Positions 40,831 to 48,954 of a DNA stretch of 64,000 nucleotides are shown piece by piece. The stretch's first letter is position 1, and each line of letters begins with the position of its first letter. The notes beneath the pieces were generated by a model that was not told where the DNA came from, made no database searches, and was given only the letters and a program-made list of their open reading frames with translations. A program made the position numbers and the translations under genes. This stretch comes from a virus: IMG/VR virus record IMGVR_UViG_3300033153_002993, positions 1 through 64,000 of that record; one strand, given 5' to 3'.

Positions 40831-42252
40831 TCAACTCCCGAGCCCAAGAGACTCCAGCGCTGTTCTCGCCGTCTCATACCGCCCCTGCAACTCCGAGGGC
40901 GGCGTCTCGTCGTCGTCCTCGTGACCGCTCTGCCACGCCTCCCACTCCTCCATGACCTCCCGATGCTCCCCCCACATCGCGGCCTCTCGGAACAGAGACT
41001 CGTGCATGGAGAGGAGCAGCGCGAAGTTTGGGACGCTTCCTGGTCCCTTTTTGAAGAAGCGCACATTGATCGAATCCCAATTGCCTACCACAAAGCGTAG
41101 CGTCTGCTCCACCGCATCGCCACCATACATATCCACGAGACGGTACATCTGCCCGCGCGCCTTCGCGTTACCCTCGGCGTTCCATCGCACCACTGGCAGC
41201 ATGGGGTAGCTGTCCTTGGTCAGAGTCGTGTAGAGGTCCCACGCGCAACGTGAGGCTTTGAGCACGGCGTGGGTGAACTTGGTCCCACCCTTCAGGTTCC
41301 GGACTCGCTGCTCATCGGCGTCACCCTTCTGGACCTGCTCTGTGCGCTTCGCTGTCAATCGCTCCGTCACCTTCTCGACCTTGGCCGCTTGTTGATGGTC
41401 CGCCTTGGTCTTGCCGATCGTCCCCGCCTCCGCCGCGCGGGCGAACCTATCCTCATCCTGCCTGGAGTCAAGAGCAGAGTCAATAGCAAACTCAGCGCTA
41501 CTCCCTTCTTGATCTTTTTTCTTCTTTTGAGATCTTCTTCTACGTTCTTGTCCGGCGGGGTCATTCCAATGCTCTGGCTCGGGGCCGGTCGAGTGTGTTG
41601 GCGCGCAGCGCCCTACATATTCCTCGGACTTATCTATTCTCTCTCCCGAAGGGTTATCTATTACAGAGGGACTCTCTGACCCACCCCCCGGGGGTAGGTG
41701 GGACTCTGTGACCGAGGGGGTGGGACTCTCTGACCCACCCCCGTTCGCTCGGTACAGACCTCTGTCCTTCCGCGTGACCCACTCCTTCGCCAGCCGAACC
41801 CGTTCGAGCACGGGGATGCTGTACACCTGCTCTTCGGTCCGGTCTGCAAGCTCCTCCAAGTAGAGACAGAATTCCCGGCAGTCCATATCCGCGTAGAAGA
41901 CCTCCATGCCGCCTTGGATGACGTGGCCTAGTTCGTAGACGAGAGCCCCACCCAAGGGCTGACCGTTCTCAGACCGAACCCAACCGATCTCTCGAAGCAG
42001 GTTCACGCGACGCTGGACGGTCTTCACAGAGAGGCCGGTCGAGTCGGCCAAGGTCTGACGACGGATACCGACCGAGAGGTGCCCCTTTCGGACCTCGGCT
42101 CGCATCTTCCCGTTGCCTCGGGAGCGCGACCGCCACACGTGAGCGCGTAGTTCTTCGTACACGGCGACGGTGTCTACCCCGAGCGCCGCCGCCATCTTCG
42201 ACTGGTAGAAGGCAGAGTCCTTGATCAGGTAGCTTTCAGACCCCCCGCGCAT
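40831..42252 (-). CDS. Initiator-like protein with winged helix
   Basis: A 473-residue protein. ATG 42252 (MRGGSESYLIKDS) follows GGAGGTGG. Residues 15-110 form a helix-turn-helix/winged helix (VAVYEELRAHVW, GIRRQTLADSTGLSVKTVQR), as in phage O-like or DnaD-like initiators. The middle is Ser/Pro/Glu-rich and flexible; the C-terminal part (residues 310-430) is helical. Upstream of loader and helicase, it is the natural candidate for origin binding, but no origin repeats are seen within the gene. Confidence 0.65.
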   Translation of the reverse strand: MRGGSESYLIKDSAFYQSKMAAALGVDTVAVYEELRAHVWRSRSRGNGKMRAEVRKGHLSVGIRRQTLADSTGLSVKTVQRRVNLLREIGWVRSENGQPLGGALVYELGHVIQGGMEVFYADMDCREFCLYLEELADRTEEQVYSIPVLERVRLAKEWVTRKDRGLYRANGGGSESPTPSVTESHLPPGGGSESPSVIDNPSGERIDKSEEYVGRCAPTHSTGPEPEHWNDPAGQERRRRSQKKKKDQEGSSAEFAIDSALDSRQDEDRFARAAEAGTIGKTKADHQQAAKVEKVTERLTAKRTEQVQKGDADEQRVRNLKGGTKFTHAVLKASRCAWDLYTTLTKDSYPMLPVVRWNAEGNAKARGQMYRLVDMYGGDAVEQTLRFVVGNWDSINVRFFKKGPGSVPNFALLLSMHESLFREAAMWGEHREVMEEWEAWQSGHEDDDETPPSELQGRYETARTALESLGLGS

Positions 42253-42415
42253 CTTCCACCTCCTCCCCTTCAAACTCAGTCGGCTGAGAGTGACGTAGAA
42301 GGATCTCCAGGACGACCTTCGGGCCAACACCGATCACGGGCAGTGCGTCGAGCGCAGCCGGGTGGGTGTAGAGCGCGGAGTAGAAATCAGAGAGCACGGA
42401 CCACCTCCCCCTCAT
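42236..42415 (-). CDS. Hypothetical small protein, 59 aa
   Basis: Starts MRGRWSVLSDFYSALYTHPA, overlaps the initiator-like gene by 17 bases. Helical (AALDALPVIGVGPKVVLEIL) with an acidic tail. Its ATG lies 12 bases past the U-tract of the structured RNA, with no clear ribosome binding site. Read-through of the RNA would carry it. No family recognised. Confidence 0.5.
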   Translation of the reverse strand: MRGRWSVLSDFYSALYTHPAALDALPVIGVGPKVVLEILLRHSQPTEFEGEEVEDARGV

Positions 42416-42426
42416 GGCCCGCGCAT

Positions 42427-42563
42427 AAAAAAGCACGAGCCCACTAGGAGGCCCAACGGAGACGAGGACGCAATGACGATGTGACGTCGGCGCGTGGAGC
42501 GCCTTTGGGCGTGGCTTACGCCAACGCCAATCCTCGAACCCGAATTCCTAGTGGGCTCGCGCT
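42427..42563 (-). ncRNA. Structured RNA with promoter, 18-bp closing stem and U-tract
   Basis: The minus strand folds with AGCGCGAGCCCACTAGGA (42563-42546) pairing with TCCTAGTGGGCTCGTGCT (42449-42432): 18 continuous pairs with one G-U. Six T residues follow (42432-42427), the first pairing in the stem. Inside are CGAGGA/TCCTCG, a hairpin GGCG-U-UGGC-GUAA-GCCA-CGCC with a GNRA tetraloop, a hairpin GGCGC-UCCAC-GCGCC and a short GACG/CGUC hairpin. A promoter lies at 42571-42599, so transcription would start within a few bases of the stem. Reads as either a free small RNA ending at the U-tract or an attenuator for the replication operon. No known family recognised. Confidence 0.65.
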
Positions 42564-42570
42564 GAAACGG

Positions 42571-42599
42571 ACTCTATCACATAGAAAGTTTATAGTCAT
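42571..42599 (-). promoter_or_regulatory. Promoter of the structured RNA
   Basis: ATGACT (42594-42599), 17 bases, TAGAGT (-10 at 42571-42576). Similar to TTGACT-17-TAGTGT of thyX. Predicted start 42564-42565. Confidence 0.55.
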
Positions 42600-42673
42600 T
42601 GCTAAATCCCCGTCCGGTAGTTGGGCCGCCACCGAATCAGGACCACCGATACTGCCCTCCAAGGGGCGAAGGG

Positions 42674-43741
42674 TCAAGAGTTTTCGTCGGAGGGATCTTC
42701 TGGCGCGATCGAGGTCACGGTTTCTGCTACTTCTGAAGGAGGGCTGGGAGCCTTGTACCCCATCTCAGAGCAGACAGGGTCGATCTCTTCTGGGCTGGTG
42801 GGGCGTCTCCAGAACGCATTCAGGGTGTTGGTCCCTTGGAGGCGTACCAGCCCCCGGGAACACGCGATTTGATCGTCGCAGGCCGCCTTGCCGCTCTCAC
42901 AGCGACCTCCCCACGTGATAGGCCGCCCCGGCAACCACTGGACACGGTGACCTGGCCTCGACTCGGGCAACTTCCCAGCAAGCAGCCGGCGAGCGTCAGC
43001 CACGGCTTGGGGGCAGGCTTTCGAGCCGTAGTGCGAATCCCAGTGGTTCCCGGATTTCGGGTACCCCTCGGGCATCTCACAGTTGGGGGTGAGTTTGCCG
43101 ACCCAGATCGCGCGTTGGTTCTGGGCCTTGATCATCCCGAGCACGTGACGCTGGTGCCGCCGTAGGGCCGAGAGGTAGGTCTCCCCTTCGCCCTCTACGC
43201 ACTCTGTGATGCGTCGGATCATCCCCCGGTCGCAGGACCGGCGGCGGTTGTTCTTGACCACCTGCCAGATGCCTGTGCAGTCCTGGGGGTTGCCGTCGGC
43301 CTCGGCTATGCACACTCGGAGCAGGGCTGTCAGAAGGGCCTCGTGACTCTCCTCGACAGGTACATTCCAGATCTCGCCCCGCCTCTCTGCGGGCGACTCC
43401 CATCGGAACCTGCGAACACGGCGGACACGCTTTGGGGGCGCCTTCGCAAACTCCGCCTCCAGGGCTTCCGACCGCTGGCGTGACTCCTCCTCCTCCTGAG
43501 CCCAACAAGCCTCCCTCTCCTGCTCGTGTCGCTCCCCTTGCTGGCGGAACTCGGCCGCCTCCCGAACCCGGTCCTCCCTCGCCAGTTGGCGCTGTCGTGC
43601 TCGGTCCGGCCCCGCCCCCGCAGTCTCCTCGCAAGACACGAGAAAAGGGGTCACGGACGCCCCAGCCGCAATGGCCACGAGGATTGCTCCTATGACCATC
43701 GCCCCCCTGAGTTTGCTCGACACTCCTCGCCACGTAGCCAT
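42674..43741 (-). CDS. Membrane-anchored probable peptidoglycan hydrolase
   Basis: A 355-residue protein. Residues 14-36 (AMVIGAILVAIAAGASVTPFLV) form an N-terminal transmembrane or signal-arrest segment. A long charged helix (residues 40-110) follows. The C-terminal region (about 145-270) has VCIAEADGNPQDCTGIWQVV followed by CDRGMIRRI and AVADARRLLAG, laid out like SleB-type cell-wall hydrolases with a catalytic Glu. Six or more cysteines suggest disulfides outside the membrane. Likely lysis function; no holin is visible beside it. ATG 43741 after AAGGAGG. Confidence 0.55.
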   Translation of the reverse strand: MATWRGVSSKLRGAMVIGAILVAIAAGASVTPFLVSCEETAGAGPDRARQRQLAREDRVREAAEFRQQGERHEQEREACWAQEEEESRQRSEALEAEFAKAPPKRVRRVRRFRWESPAERRGEIWNVPVEESHEALLTALLRVCIAEADGNPQDCTGIWQVVKNNRRRSCDRGMIRRITECVEGEGETYLSALRRHQRHVLGMIKAQNQRAIWVGKLTPNCEMPEGYPKSGNHWDSHYGSKACPQAVADARRLLAGKLPESRPGHRVQWLPGRPITWGGRCESGKAACDDQIACSRGLVRLQGTNTLNAFWRRPTSPEEIDPVCSEMGYKAPSPPSEVAETVTSIAPEDPSDENS

Positions 43742-43760
43742 CGGCTACCTCCTTCCTGAG

Positions 43761-43774
43761 CCCGGCACACCGGG
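43761..43774 (-). promoter_or_regulatory. Leader hairpin before lysis-like gene
   Basis: CCCGG-CACA-CCGGG, perfect 5-bp arms and a 4-base loop, near AAGGAGG before ATG 43741. Same leader style as other genes here. A promoter is not obvious upstream. Confidence 0.45.
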
Positions 43775-43869
43775 ATCAGTCGTCGCTATTCAACATGCAG
43801 GGAAAGATCGGTGTGCAGAGCGTTGCTCACGGCCGCAGAACATAACACAGAGAGGCACGATCTTGCCAC

Positions 43870-44193
43870 TCAGAGGCGCTCGCCGGACTCCAGGATGCGC
43901 TGCTTTAGCTCCCGGAAAGCGGCCTCACGCTGCTCGCCGTTCACGCCTCGCTTCCACAATCGGCACAGCTTTCGAGCGGCTAGCGCGACGAGAGCATCCT
44001 TGTCGGACTGGTCTGCGATCTCGGCCCACGCTTCCAGCTTCGGTCGCATGTTCCCGGCCAGGAACGCCATCGACTCGTCCACCCACTCGTCCGTCACCTG
44101 GAGACCGTCCGAGCGCTTGCCCGTCTTGACGTACTGCTCGATCCCCACAAGCCGCAAGGTGTCCGCCTTGCTGAGTCCTCTCAAAGCCTGCAT
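43870..44193 (-). CDS. Hypothetical protein, 107 aa
   Basis: Starts MQALRGLSKADTLRLVGIEQ at ATG 44193, which follows GGAGAGG from the promoter. Helical, with VALAARKLCRLWKRG and a basic tail (FRELKQRILESGERL). No family recognised. First gene of a short transcript. The frame is open further upstream, but an earlier start would fall inside the promoter -10. Confidence 0.6.
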   Translation of the reverse strand: MQALRGLSKADTLRLVGIEQYVKTGKRSDGLQVTDEWVDESMAFLAGNMRPKLEAWAEIADQSDKDALVALAARKLCRLWKRGVNGEQREAAFRELKQRILESGERL

Positions 44194-44201
44194 TCGTCCT
44201 C

Positions 44202-44230
44202 TCCTTACCACCTAGCAGGTGAATAGTCAA
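44202..44230 (-). promoter_or_regulatory. Promoter for gene 43870-44193
   Basis: TTGACT (44225-44230), 17 bases, TGG-TAAGGA (-10 at 44202-44207). The -10 hexamer runs into the ribosome binding site, leaving an almost leaderless message. Confidence 0.6.
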
Positions 44231-44236
44231 GATCAC

Positions 44237-44944
44237 CTACTGCCGACGATACCGTGCTTGAAGATTGCTGATATCCCGGTCTGTTACATGCGCCGTGGTC
44301 ATGACGCCGGTCTCCCACTCCTCATGGGTGAGAGGGAACATGATCGACATGGTGAAGTCGTCGTGGGCCAGCCCGGCGAGATGTAGCAGTTCGTGCTCTA
44401 GGACAAGAAATAGTAGACGGTCCTCTGATCCCACGTCTGACCGTATCCAGACGTGACCTCGGTATGTAGAGGTGCCGCCCAACCGCGTGTGGGTGGTGTA
44501 CCCCGGGGGTGGGGTGGCGGCCCCTTCGCCGCAAGGAAACGCTCCACCAAAGCGAACTTCCGCGTCGGAGGGCTGTAGTCCGGTTCCCATCCGGAAAAGC
44601 TCGAAGCCGACTTGGCGATTGAGGTCGGAAACGGCCTGGCCGAGAACCCGGACTTCAGGCGCGTCTGCTGCCAGTGGTTGCCCTTCAGACGACACGGGCG
44701 CGAGGGTGAGCGGTATCTGTTCCTGCGGCCAACGTAGTTCTTGAGCCCCCTCACATGCCCCATGGTCTCTCTCCGAGCCTTCCACATAACGCGCCGAGCC
44801 GTCAGCGGCCCAGCACACTTCCAGCATCTCACCTTCAGTGTGGTGCGTCACACCCCAGACGATCAGGAAGATTGCGGCAGCGGTGAGCAGCGCCGCGCCA
44901 ATGGTGATGCCGATGTTGAGCGGCTTTTTGAACCAGGATGACAT
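44237..44944 (-). CDS. Membrane-anchored metzincin-type metalloprotease
   Basis: A 235-residue protein. ATG 44944 (MSSWFKKPLNIGITIGAALL) follows AAGGAGGGG. Residues 10-30 form one transmembrane segment, so the rest faces outside the inner membrane. C-terminal HELLHLAGLAHDDFTMSIMFP is the metzincin zinc motif HExxHxxGxxHD with the Met-turn (SIM). The region between holds PGYTTHTRLGGTSTY with HTRLGG typical of matrixin-like beta sheets. Outer-membrane or periplasmic cleavage could aid superinfection control or lysis; role unproven. A palindrome precedes the ribosome binding site. Confidence 0.75.
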   Translation of the reverse strand: MSSWFKKPLNIGITIGAALLTAAAIFLIVWGVTHHTEGEMLEVCWAADGSARYVEGSERDHGACEGAQELRWPQEQIPLTLAPVSSEGQPLAADAPEVRVLGQAVSDLNRQVGFELFRMGTGLQPSDAEVRFGGAFPCGEGAATPPPGYTTHTRLGGTSTYRGHVWIRSDVGSEDRLLFLVLEHELLHLAGLAHDDFTMSIMFPLTHEEWETGVMTTAHVTDRDISNLQARYRRQ

Positions 44945-44949
44945 CCTAC

Positions 44950-44977
44950 CCCTCCTTCTCTTGCGACCATTGGTCGC
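44950..44977 (-). promoter_or_regulatory. Palindrome and ribosome binding site before metalloprotease
   Basis: GCGACCATTGGTCGC at 44963-44977 lies just upstream of AAGGAGG. On the minus strand the arms GCGACC/GGTCGC are separated by AAT. As RNA a hairpin next to the ribosome binding site; as DNA a possible repressor site. Confidence 0.6.
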
Positions 44978-44981
44978 CAGC

Positions 44982-45464
44982 CTAGAACAGGTCAGCCGAC
45001 CCGTCGAGGTCGTCGGGCTCGTCGGGCTCCCGCGCGAAGGGGGAATCGCGGATGGTGGCGAGGGCTCGGGGGGTCGTAGCGACGACATAAATGCGGACGT
45101 CCTCAGTGTGGTCCTCACCGAAGTGAGTTCCGAGAAAGACCTTCAGGCCCAACTGACCGAAGGGGCCAGCGATGCCATCGTCACCATCCACGAAAAACAG
45201 CTTCGACCGTCGCGTCGCGTCGTACTCGCTCGGGTCGGTCACGTACAGCTTCCCGGCCTTCTCTTGGGTGCGAACCGCGACCTGCCTGTAGAGCACCTCC
45301 AGAACATCCGTAGGCACCGTCCAGCCCGTCGTCTCAGGGTCTCCGAGGGTCCCGCCTAGTCTCACCTCCGTCGGCTTGTCGCAGCACGGACAGCGGCCCA
45401 CAGGCCCCTCGTAGACCAGGCGCCTCTTGGGAGGAGCTTTCTGCTTCCTCTTCGCCACGTTCAC
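44982..45464 (-). CDS. Hypothetical protein of the MoxR/VWA operon
   Basis: A 160-residue protein with N-terminal basic stretch, a CPCCDKP zinc-like site near residue 25 and beta-rich core (RSKLFFVDGDDGIAG, VRIYVVATTP). The acidic tail ends GSADLF. GTG start 45464 overlaps the upstream stop (GTGA). Forms the end of an operon with the AAA+ and VWA genes; role unknown. Confidence 0.6.
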   Translation of the reverse strand: MNVAKRKQKAPPKRRLVYEGPVGRCPCCDKPTEVRLGGTLGDPETTGWTVPTDVLEVLYRQVAVRTQEKAGKLYVTDPSEYDATRRSKLFFVDGDDGIAGPFGQLGLKVFLGTHFGEDHTEDVRIYVVATTPRALATIRDSPFAREPDEPDDLDGSADLF

Positions 45465-47428
45465 CTCGTCCGGAGGTACTCAACAAACGCCCCGGTGACG
45501 AGTTGCACCAGGTCGTTGCCGAAGGAGTCCTCCCCCATGATCCGCCAGAACTTCGACGATCCGAACATGAACGACATCCCCTTGGGTTTGATGTCGTGGC
45601 CGATCATCACCCCAGTGACCCCGATGCCCTTCGAGCGAGCAGTCATGACGTTGCTCCGGACGAACGCCATGAGCGTCTGGGTCCCGAAGTGCGCGCCGTC
45701 ACGCCGAGCGAAGACAGGGAAGCCGTCCGAGATGACGAACAGGTGCTTCTTATCCGTGCCGTCCTCCAACTCTCGGAGCGCGACCCGGATAGCCGTGTGC
45801 AAGGGCGTGTGGCCGCCCACTGCCGCTGCCTCCGACTCGAAGACCTCCTGCCCGGCCTTGAATCGTGTGATGTCTACCTCGCCGTCCTTCCACGATTGGA
45901 AGCCCCAAACGGTGCGCGCGACGAACGGGAAGTCCAGCGCCCGAGAGATGATCCTGCAAGCTCTCTCGGCCTGCGCCGTTCGCTTCCCTTTCATGGAGAT
46001 GGAGCGGTCCACAAGGACGACGGTCTTGAAGCCCCGGCCGAAGCTGTCCACGCGGAAGACGGGAAGGGGCTCCCCGGTCATCCGGCGCTCAATAAGAGCC
46101 GGAATGTCGACTTGCGACCCAGAGTCCTCCAAGGTGTTCACGCGGCGCCCTATGACCCGGTGGAACATCGCGCGCAGGCGCCGCACCGTGTCCTCGTCCT
46201 CGTCCTCGATCCTGGCGTGCGGGTCGCTGTGCGGGGAGGGCATCACGTCCTTGAAGACCACCTTGGCGTAGCTCTCCTGCCGAATCTTATCGTCGTGGTT
46301 CGGGGTATTCTTGGTCGCGTGGCGGGCCTTCTCCACGATCTGGATCATTTGCTCCGAAGAAATCTCCAGGGCCGTCTCCAACTTGTCGCCGTCTTTCACG
46401 TCAGCGTTGATCGCTGCCCGAGCCCGACGGTTGGCCTTGGTCTCCTCGCCGCGTTTCTTGTAGCGTGACTCTCCGACCTCGCTCGTGAGGTCTTTCGGGG
46501 CGACCCCGAGCCTGTCAATCGTGTCCTGCATGGCCTTGGAACGGGCTTCCAGACCGGCCTGGACCTTCGGGGGCTCCCAAGCATCCCCTCCGTGGCCCCC
46601 AGAAGGGGTCTCAGAGCCCTCCTGAGCGTCTCCGGCCTCCCAGGGCATGGATGGCGGCCCGGAGGGTTCTGAGTCGTCTGGAAGGCCGTCAGGGGCGTTC
46701 TTGGCCCCGAACTGACCGTCCTGCCCGGCCCCGGGCTGGAATGAGGGCATTGGAGGGGGCTCCTCACCCCTCGATTCCCGGATGATCTCGCTCACCAGTT
46801 GCACGATGAGCCACTTCGCGGCCACGAGGCAGCCGAAGTAGTCCCGGAGGTGCACCTTGCGGAGCGCCTCGCGCATGTACGGGACGAATCGGTCGAGCTT
46901 TCCCGGTGGGACATCGTTGCCGCTCGCCACACAGATGAGAAGCGAGATGAAGTCCTCGTGCACCATACCCAGATACGGCTTCACCTCGTCCGCCTTCATA
47001 CGCCGCATGATGGCCTCGGAGCCCTTGTACAGGAGCCCCCAGAGCGAGATAACCCGCTCGTCGTCCAGCACGCCTATGATGCCGTCCAGGCCCGCGCGGA
47101 GCATCCGTTCGTTGATCGGCGTCCCGGCCCCCTTGGCGACCTGCCCGATCTTTTCGGAGTACTCCTCCACGAACTTCTGCTTCGCCAGGAAGTCGCTCTG
47201 AAACAGGATGTGGCTGATCTCGTGCTCGGTGTACTGGTACGCGCGGGGGTGCATGAAGGGCACCTCGATCAGGTAGCCGTTGGTCTTCGGCTGTCCGTCC
47301 CGAGCGTCCTTGAGCCAGAGCTTTCGCTCCACTATCCCGGCGAAGACGTCGACCGTCTTGTACGCCATCGCCTTCTGGGATGAATCCACGCCCGCTTTCA
47401 GGAGGGCGTCAACGTCGATGTCAGACAT
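45461..47428 (-). CDS. VWA-domain protein paired with MoxR ATPase
   Basis: A 655-residue protein. Residues 1-230 are helical, with a HEISHILFQ near residue 70 (HExxH-like, possibly metal-binding). Residues 230-320 are disordered Pro/Gly/Glu. The VWA domain starts near 460: VVLVDRSISMKGKR is the MIDAS DxSxS motif, later GGHTPLHTAI and FVISDGFPVF. Such proteins work with MoxR AAA+ ATPases to remodel proteins or insert metals (CobT/CobS, ChlD-like). The ATPase gene lies directly upstream. Target unknown in phages. Confidence 0.8.
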   Translation of the reverse strand: MSDIDVDALLKAGVDSSQKAMAYKTVDVFAGIVERKLWLKDARDGQPKTNGYLIEVPFMHPRAYQYTEHEISHILFQSDFLAKQKFVEEYSEKIGQVAKGAGTPINERMLRAGLDGIIGVLDDERVISLWGLLYKGSEAIMRRMKADEVKPYLGMVHEDFISLLICVASGNDVPPGKLDRFVPYMREALRKVHLRDYFGCLVAAKWLIVQLVSEIIRESRGEEPPPMPSFQPGAGQDGQFGAKNAPDGLPDDSEPSGPPSMPWEAGDAQEGSETPSGGHGGDAWEPPKVQAGLEARSKAMQDTIDRLGVAPKDLTSEVGESRYKKRGEETKANRRARAAINADVKDGDKLETALEISSEQMIQIVEKARHATKNTPNHDDKIRQESYAKVVFKDVMPSPHSDPHARIEDEDEDTVRRLRAMFHRVIGRRVNTLEDSGSQVDIPALIERRMTGEPLPVFRVDSFGRGFKTVVLVDRSISMKGKRTAQAERACRIISRALDFPFVARTVWGFQSWKDGEVDITRFKAGQEVFESEAAAVGGHTPLHTAIRVALRELEDGTDKKHLFVISDGFPVFARRDGAHFGTQTLMAFVRSNVMTARSKGIGVTGVMIGHDIKPKGMSFMFGSSKFWRIMGEDSFGNDLVQLVTGAFVEYLRTR

Positions 47429-47438
47429 GGCGCCCCCG

Positions 47439-48278
47439 CTACTTGAGTGTGATACCGAAGACCGACTGCACCCTCGTGAGGAAATAGTCTCGGTCCTGGC
47501 CCTCGAACTTCCCGGAAGCGAGGCGCAGCGCGTCCTCCAGCCCGCAGTAGCCGATGTCTTCGAGGATCTGCACCGTGTCGCGCGGGGACAGCGAGTAGGC
47601 GAGGCTCTTCTGGCGCGTCTCGTGCGCGAGCGTGAGCACGTCCTTGATCGTCTCCTTCTTCACCCCGCCGCCGACGACCTTCTTCAGGATGCGCGTCTCC
47701 TCGCCCTTCGAGGGGTACTCCACCGGCAGCATGCGGAAGCGGCTCTTCAAGTCCTCGTTCAACTCGTAGACGCCACCGTAGACCGAGGTGTTCATGGTCC
47801 CGCAGAGCCAGAGTTGCGCCCCATTCTTCAACTCGAAGACCCGCTTGCACTCGGGGACCTCGATCCGCCGCCGGTAATCTCCGATGGCGTTGAGCATCTT
47901 CTGGACGGAAGGGGTGAGGGCGTTGATCTCTTCGAGGCAGAGGATGCACCGGCCCACCTCGTTCGCGACCTCGATAGCCGTGGGGAGCGGACCGAGGATG
48001 AACGGGCTCTCATCACCCCTGAGCGTGAACATGCCGAGCAGGTGCGCCCGGCGGATGTCCTCACTGCAATCGAAGGTAACGATCGGGTGATCGTTCTCGT
48101 GAGCCCAGGACGCGATGGAGAGAGTTTTGGCGACCCCCTTCGGCCCGACGAGGATGAGGTTCGCGTTGAACCCGATCTTGTCGAACAGCGGGAGGTGCTC
48201 CGCCACGTCCTCGTAGATGAGGTCGCCCTTCGGGGTGAAGGCGTCGTTGGGAAGCCTCTCGACGGTCATGTCCCCCAT
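47439..48278 (-). CDS. MoxR-family AAA+ ATPase
   Basis: A 279-residue ATPase. Walker A VGPKGVAKT near residue 45; Walker B CILCLEEINAL; sensor 1 GTMNTS; Arg-finger-like LKSRFRM. This matches the MoxR/CobS type. It sits between a helical protein and the VWA partner and is likely in one complex with it. CobS-like chaperone activity is expected; client unknown. Confidence 0.85.
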   Translation of the reverse strand: MGDMTVERLPNDAFTPKGDLIYEDVAEHLPLFDKIGFNANLILVGPKGVAKTLSIASWAHENDHPIVTFDCSEDIRRAHLLGMFTLRGDESPFILGPLPTAIEVANEVGRCILCLEEINALTPSVQKMLNAIGDYRRRIEVPECKRVFELKNGAQLWLCGTMNTSVYGGVYELNEDLKSRFRMLPVEYPSKGEETRILKKVVGGGVKKETIKDVLTLAHETRQKSLAYSLSPRDTVQILEDIGYCGLEDALRLASGKFEGQDRDYFLTRVQSVFGITLK

Positions 48279-48279
48279 G

Positions 48280-48855
48280 TCAGCCCTCCTTCCGGTTCCC
48301 GTTGGCTTCGGCGCGCTTCGCCCTGGGAGCCTTCTCGACGATCTCTTCCCCGGCCTCGCCGACCATCCGGTCGAGGGACTCAGCCAACTCGTGGCTCTCC
48401 TTCACGCGGAGCGCCCAGGTGACCTTCTTCGCGTCGTCGACCTTCTTCTCCGGGATCTTCCCGAGGTCCACGAGCCCCTGGACCTTCGAGGCGTCCAGGA
48501 CGACCTTGGAGACCTTGGTGAACGCCTGGTCGGGCTTGACCCCGTGCTCGTCCAGGATCGCTCGCATCTTCTTCTCGTCGGGGAGCGCGGCCTGACGCCT
48601 CTCGCGCAGGACGAGGGAGCCCTCCACCGAGAGCTTGCTGCCGCCCTTCTCCGTCTCCTTCCCGAACTCCTCGGCGCGGCCCAGAAGCACGTTCCGGAGC
48701 CCCTTCATGCGCTCCTCGATGCGCTCCTTCGTGTGCTTCAGGAGGACCCACGACTGGACGACGCTGGCCACGTTGGCCTCCTCGGCGTCTGAGGTCATGA
48801 TGTCGCCCGTCAAGATCGGCTCGACGTACTTCTCTACTGCTTCCTCGAATGTCAT
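48280..48855 (-). CDS. Hypothetical helical protein heading the MoxR operon
   Basis: A 191-residue protein, mostly helical and charged, with EEAVEKYVEPILTG near the N-terminus and ATKVSKVVLD-like segments. It ends in a basic tail. Promoter and hairpin lie in front. Might be a client or adaptor for the MoxR/VWA pair; no family recognised. Confidence 0.6.
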   Translation of the reverse strand: MTFEEAVEKYVEPILTGDIMTSDAEEANVASVVQSWVLLKHTKERIEERMKGLRNVLLGRAEEFGKETEKGGSKLSVEGSLVLRERRQAALPDEKKMRAILDEHGVKPDQAFTKVSKVVLDASKVQGLVDLGKIPEKKVDDAKKVTWALRVKESHELAESLDRMVGEAGEEIVEKAPRAKRAEANGNRKEG

Positions 48856-48883
48856 CTCGATCTTCTCCTTCCGGCAATCAGCG

Positions 48884-48954
48884 GGAGCAACCGTGCTCCG
48901 GCCAGAGTGCCTGATTCACTCTTCATGTGTACCACAAAGAATGGCGATTGTCAA
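48884..48954 (-). promoter_or_regulatory. Promoter and leader hairpin for the MoxR operon
   Basis: TTGACA (48949-48954), 17 bases, TGG-TACACA (-10 at 48926-48931). Leader GGAGCA-ACCG-TGCTCC (48884-48899) forms a 6-bp hairpin about ten bases ahead of GGAAGGAG. Confidence 0.65.

Noticed and set aside
46741-47428. HEISH in VWA protein as metalloprotease
   Set aside because: Only HExxH-like; downstream ligands not identifiable.
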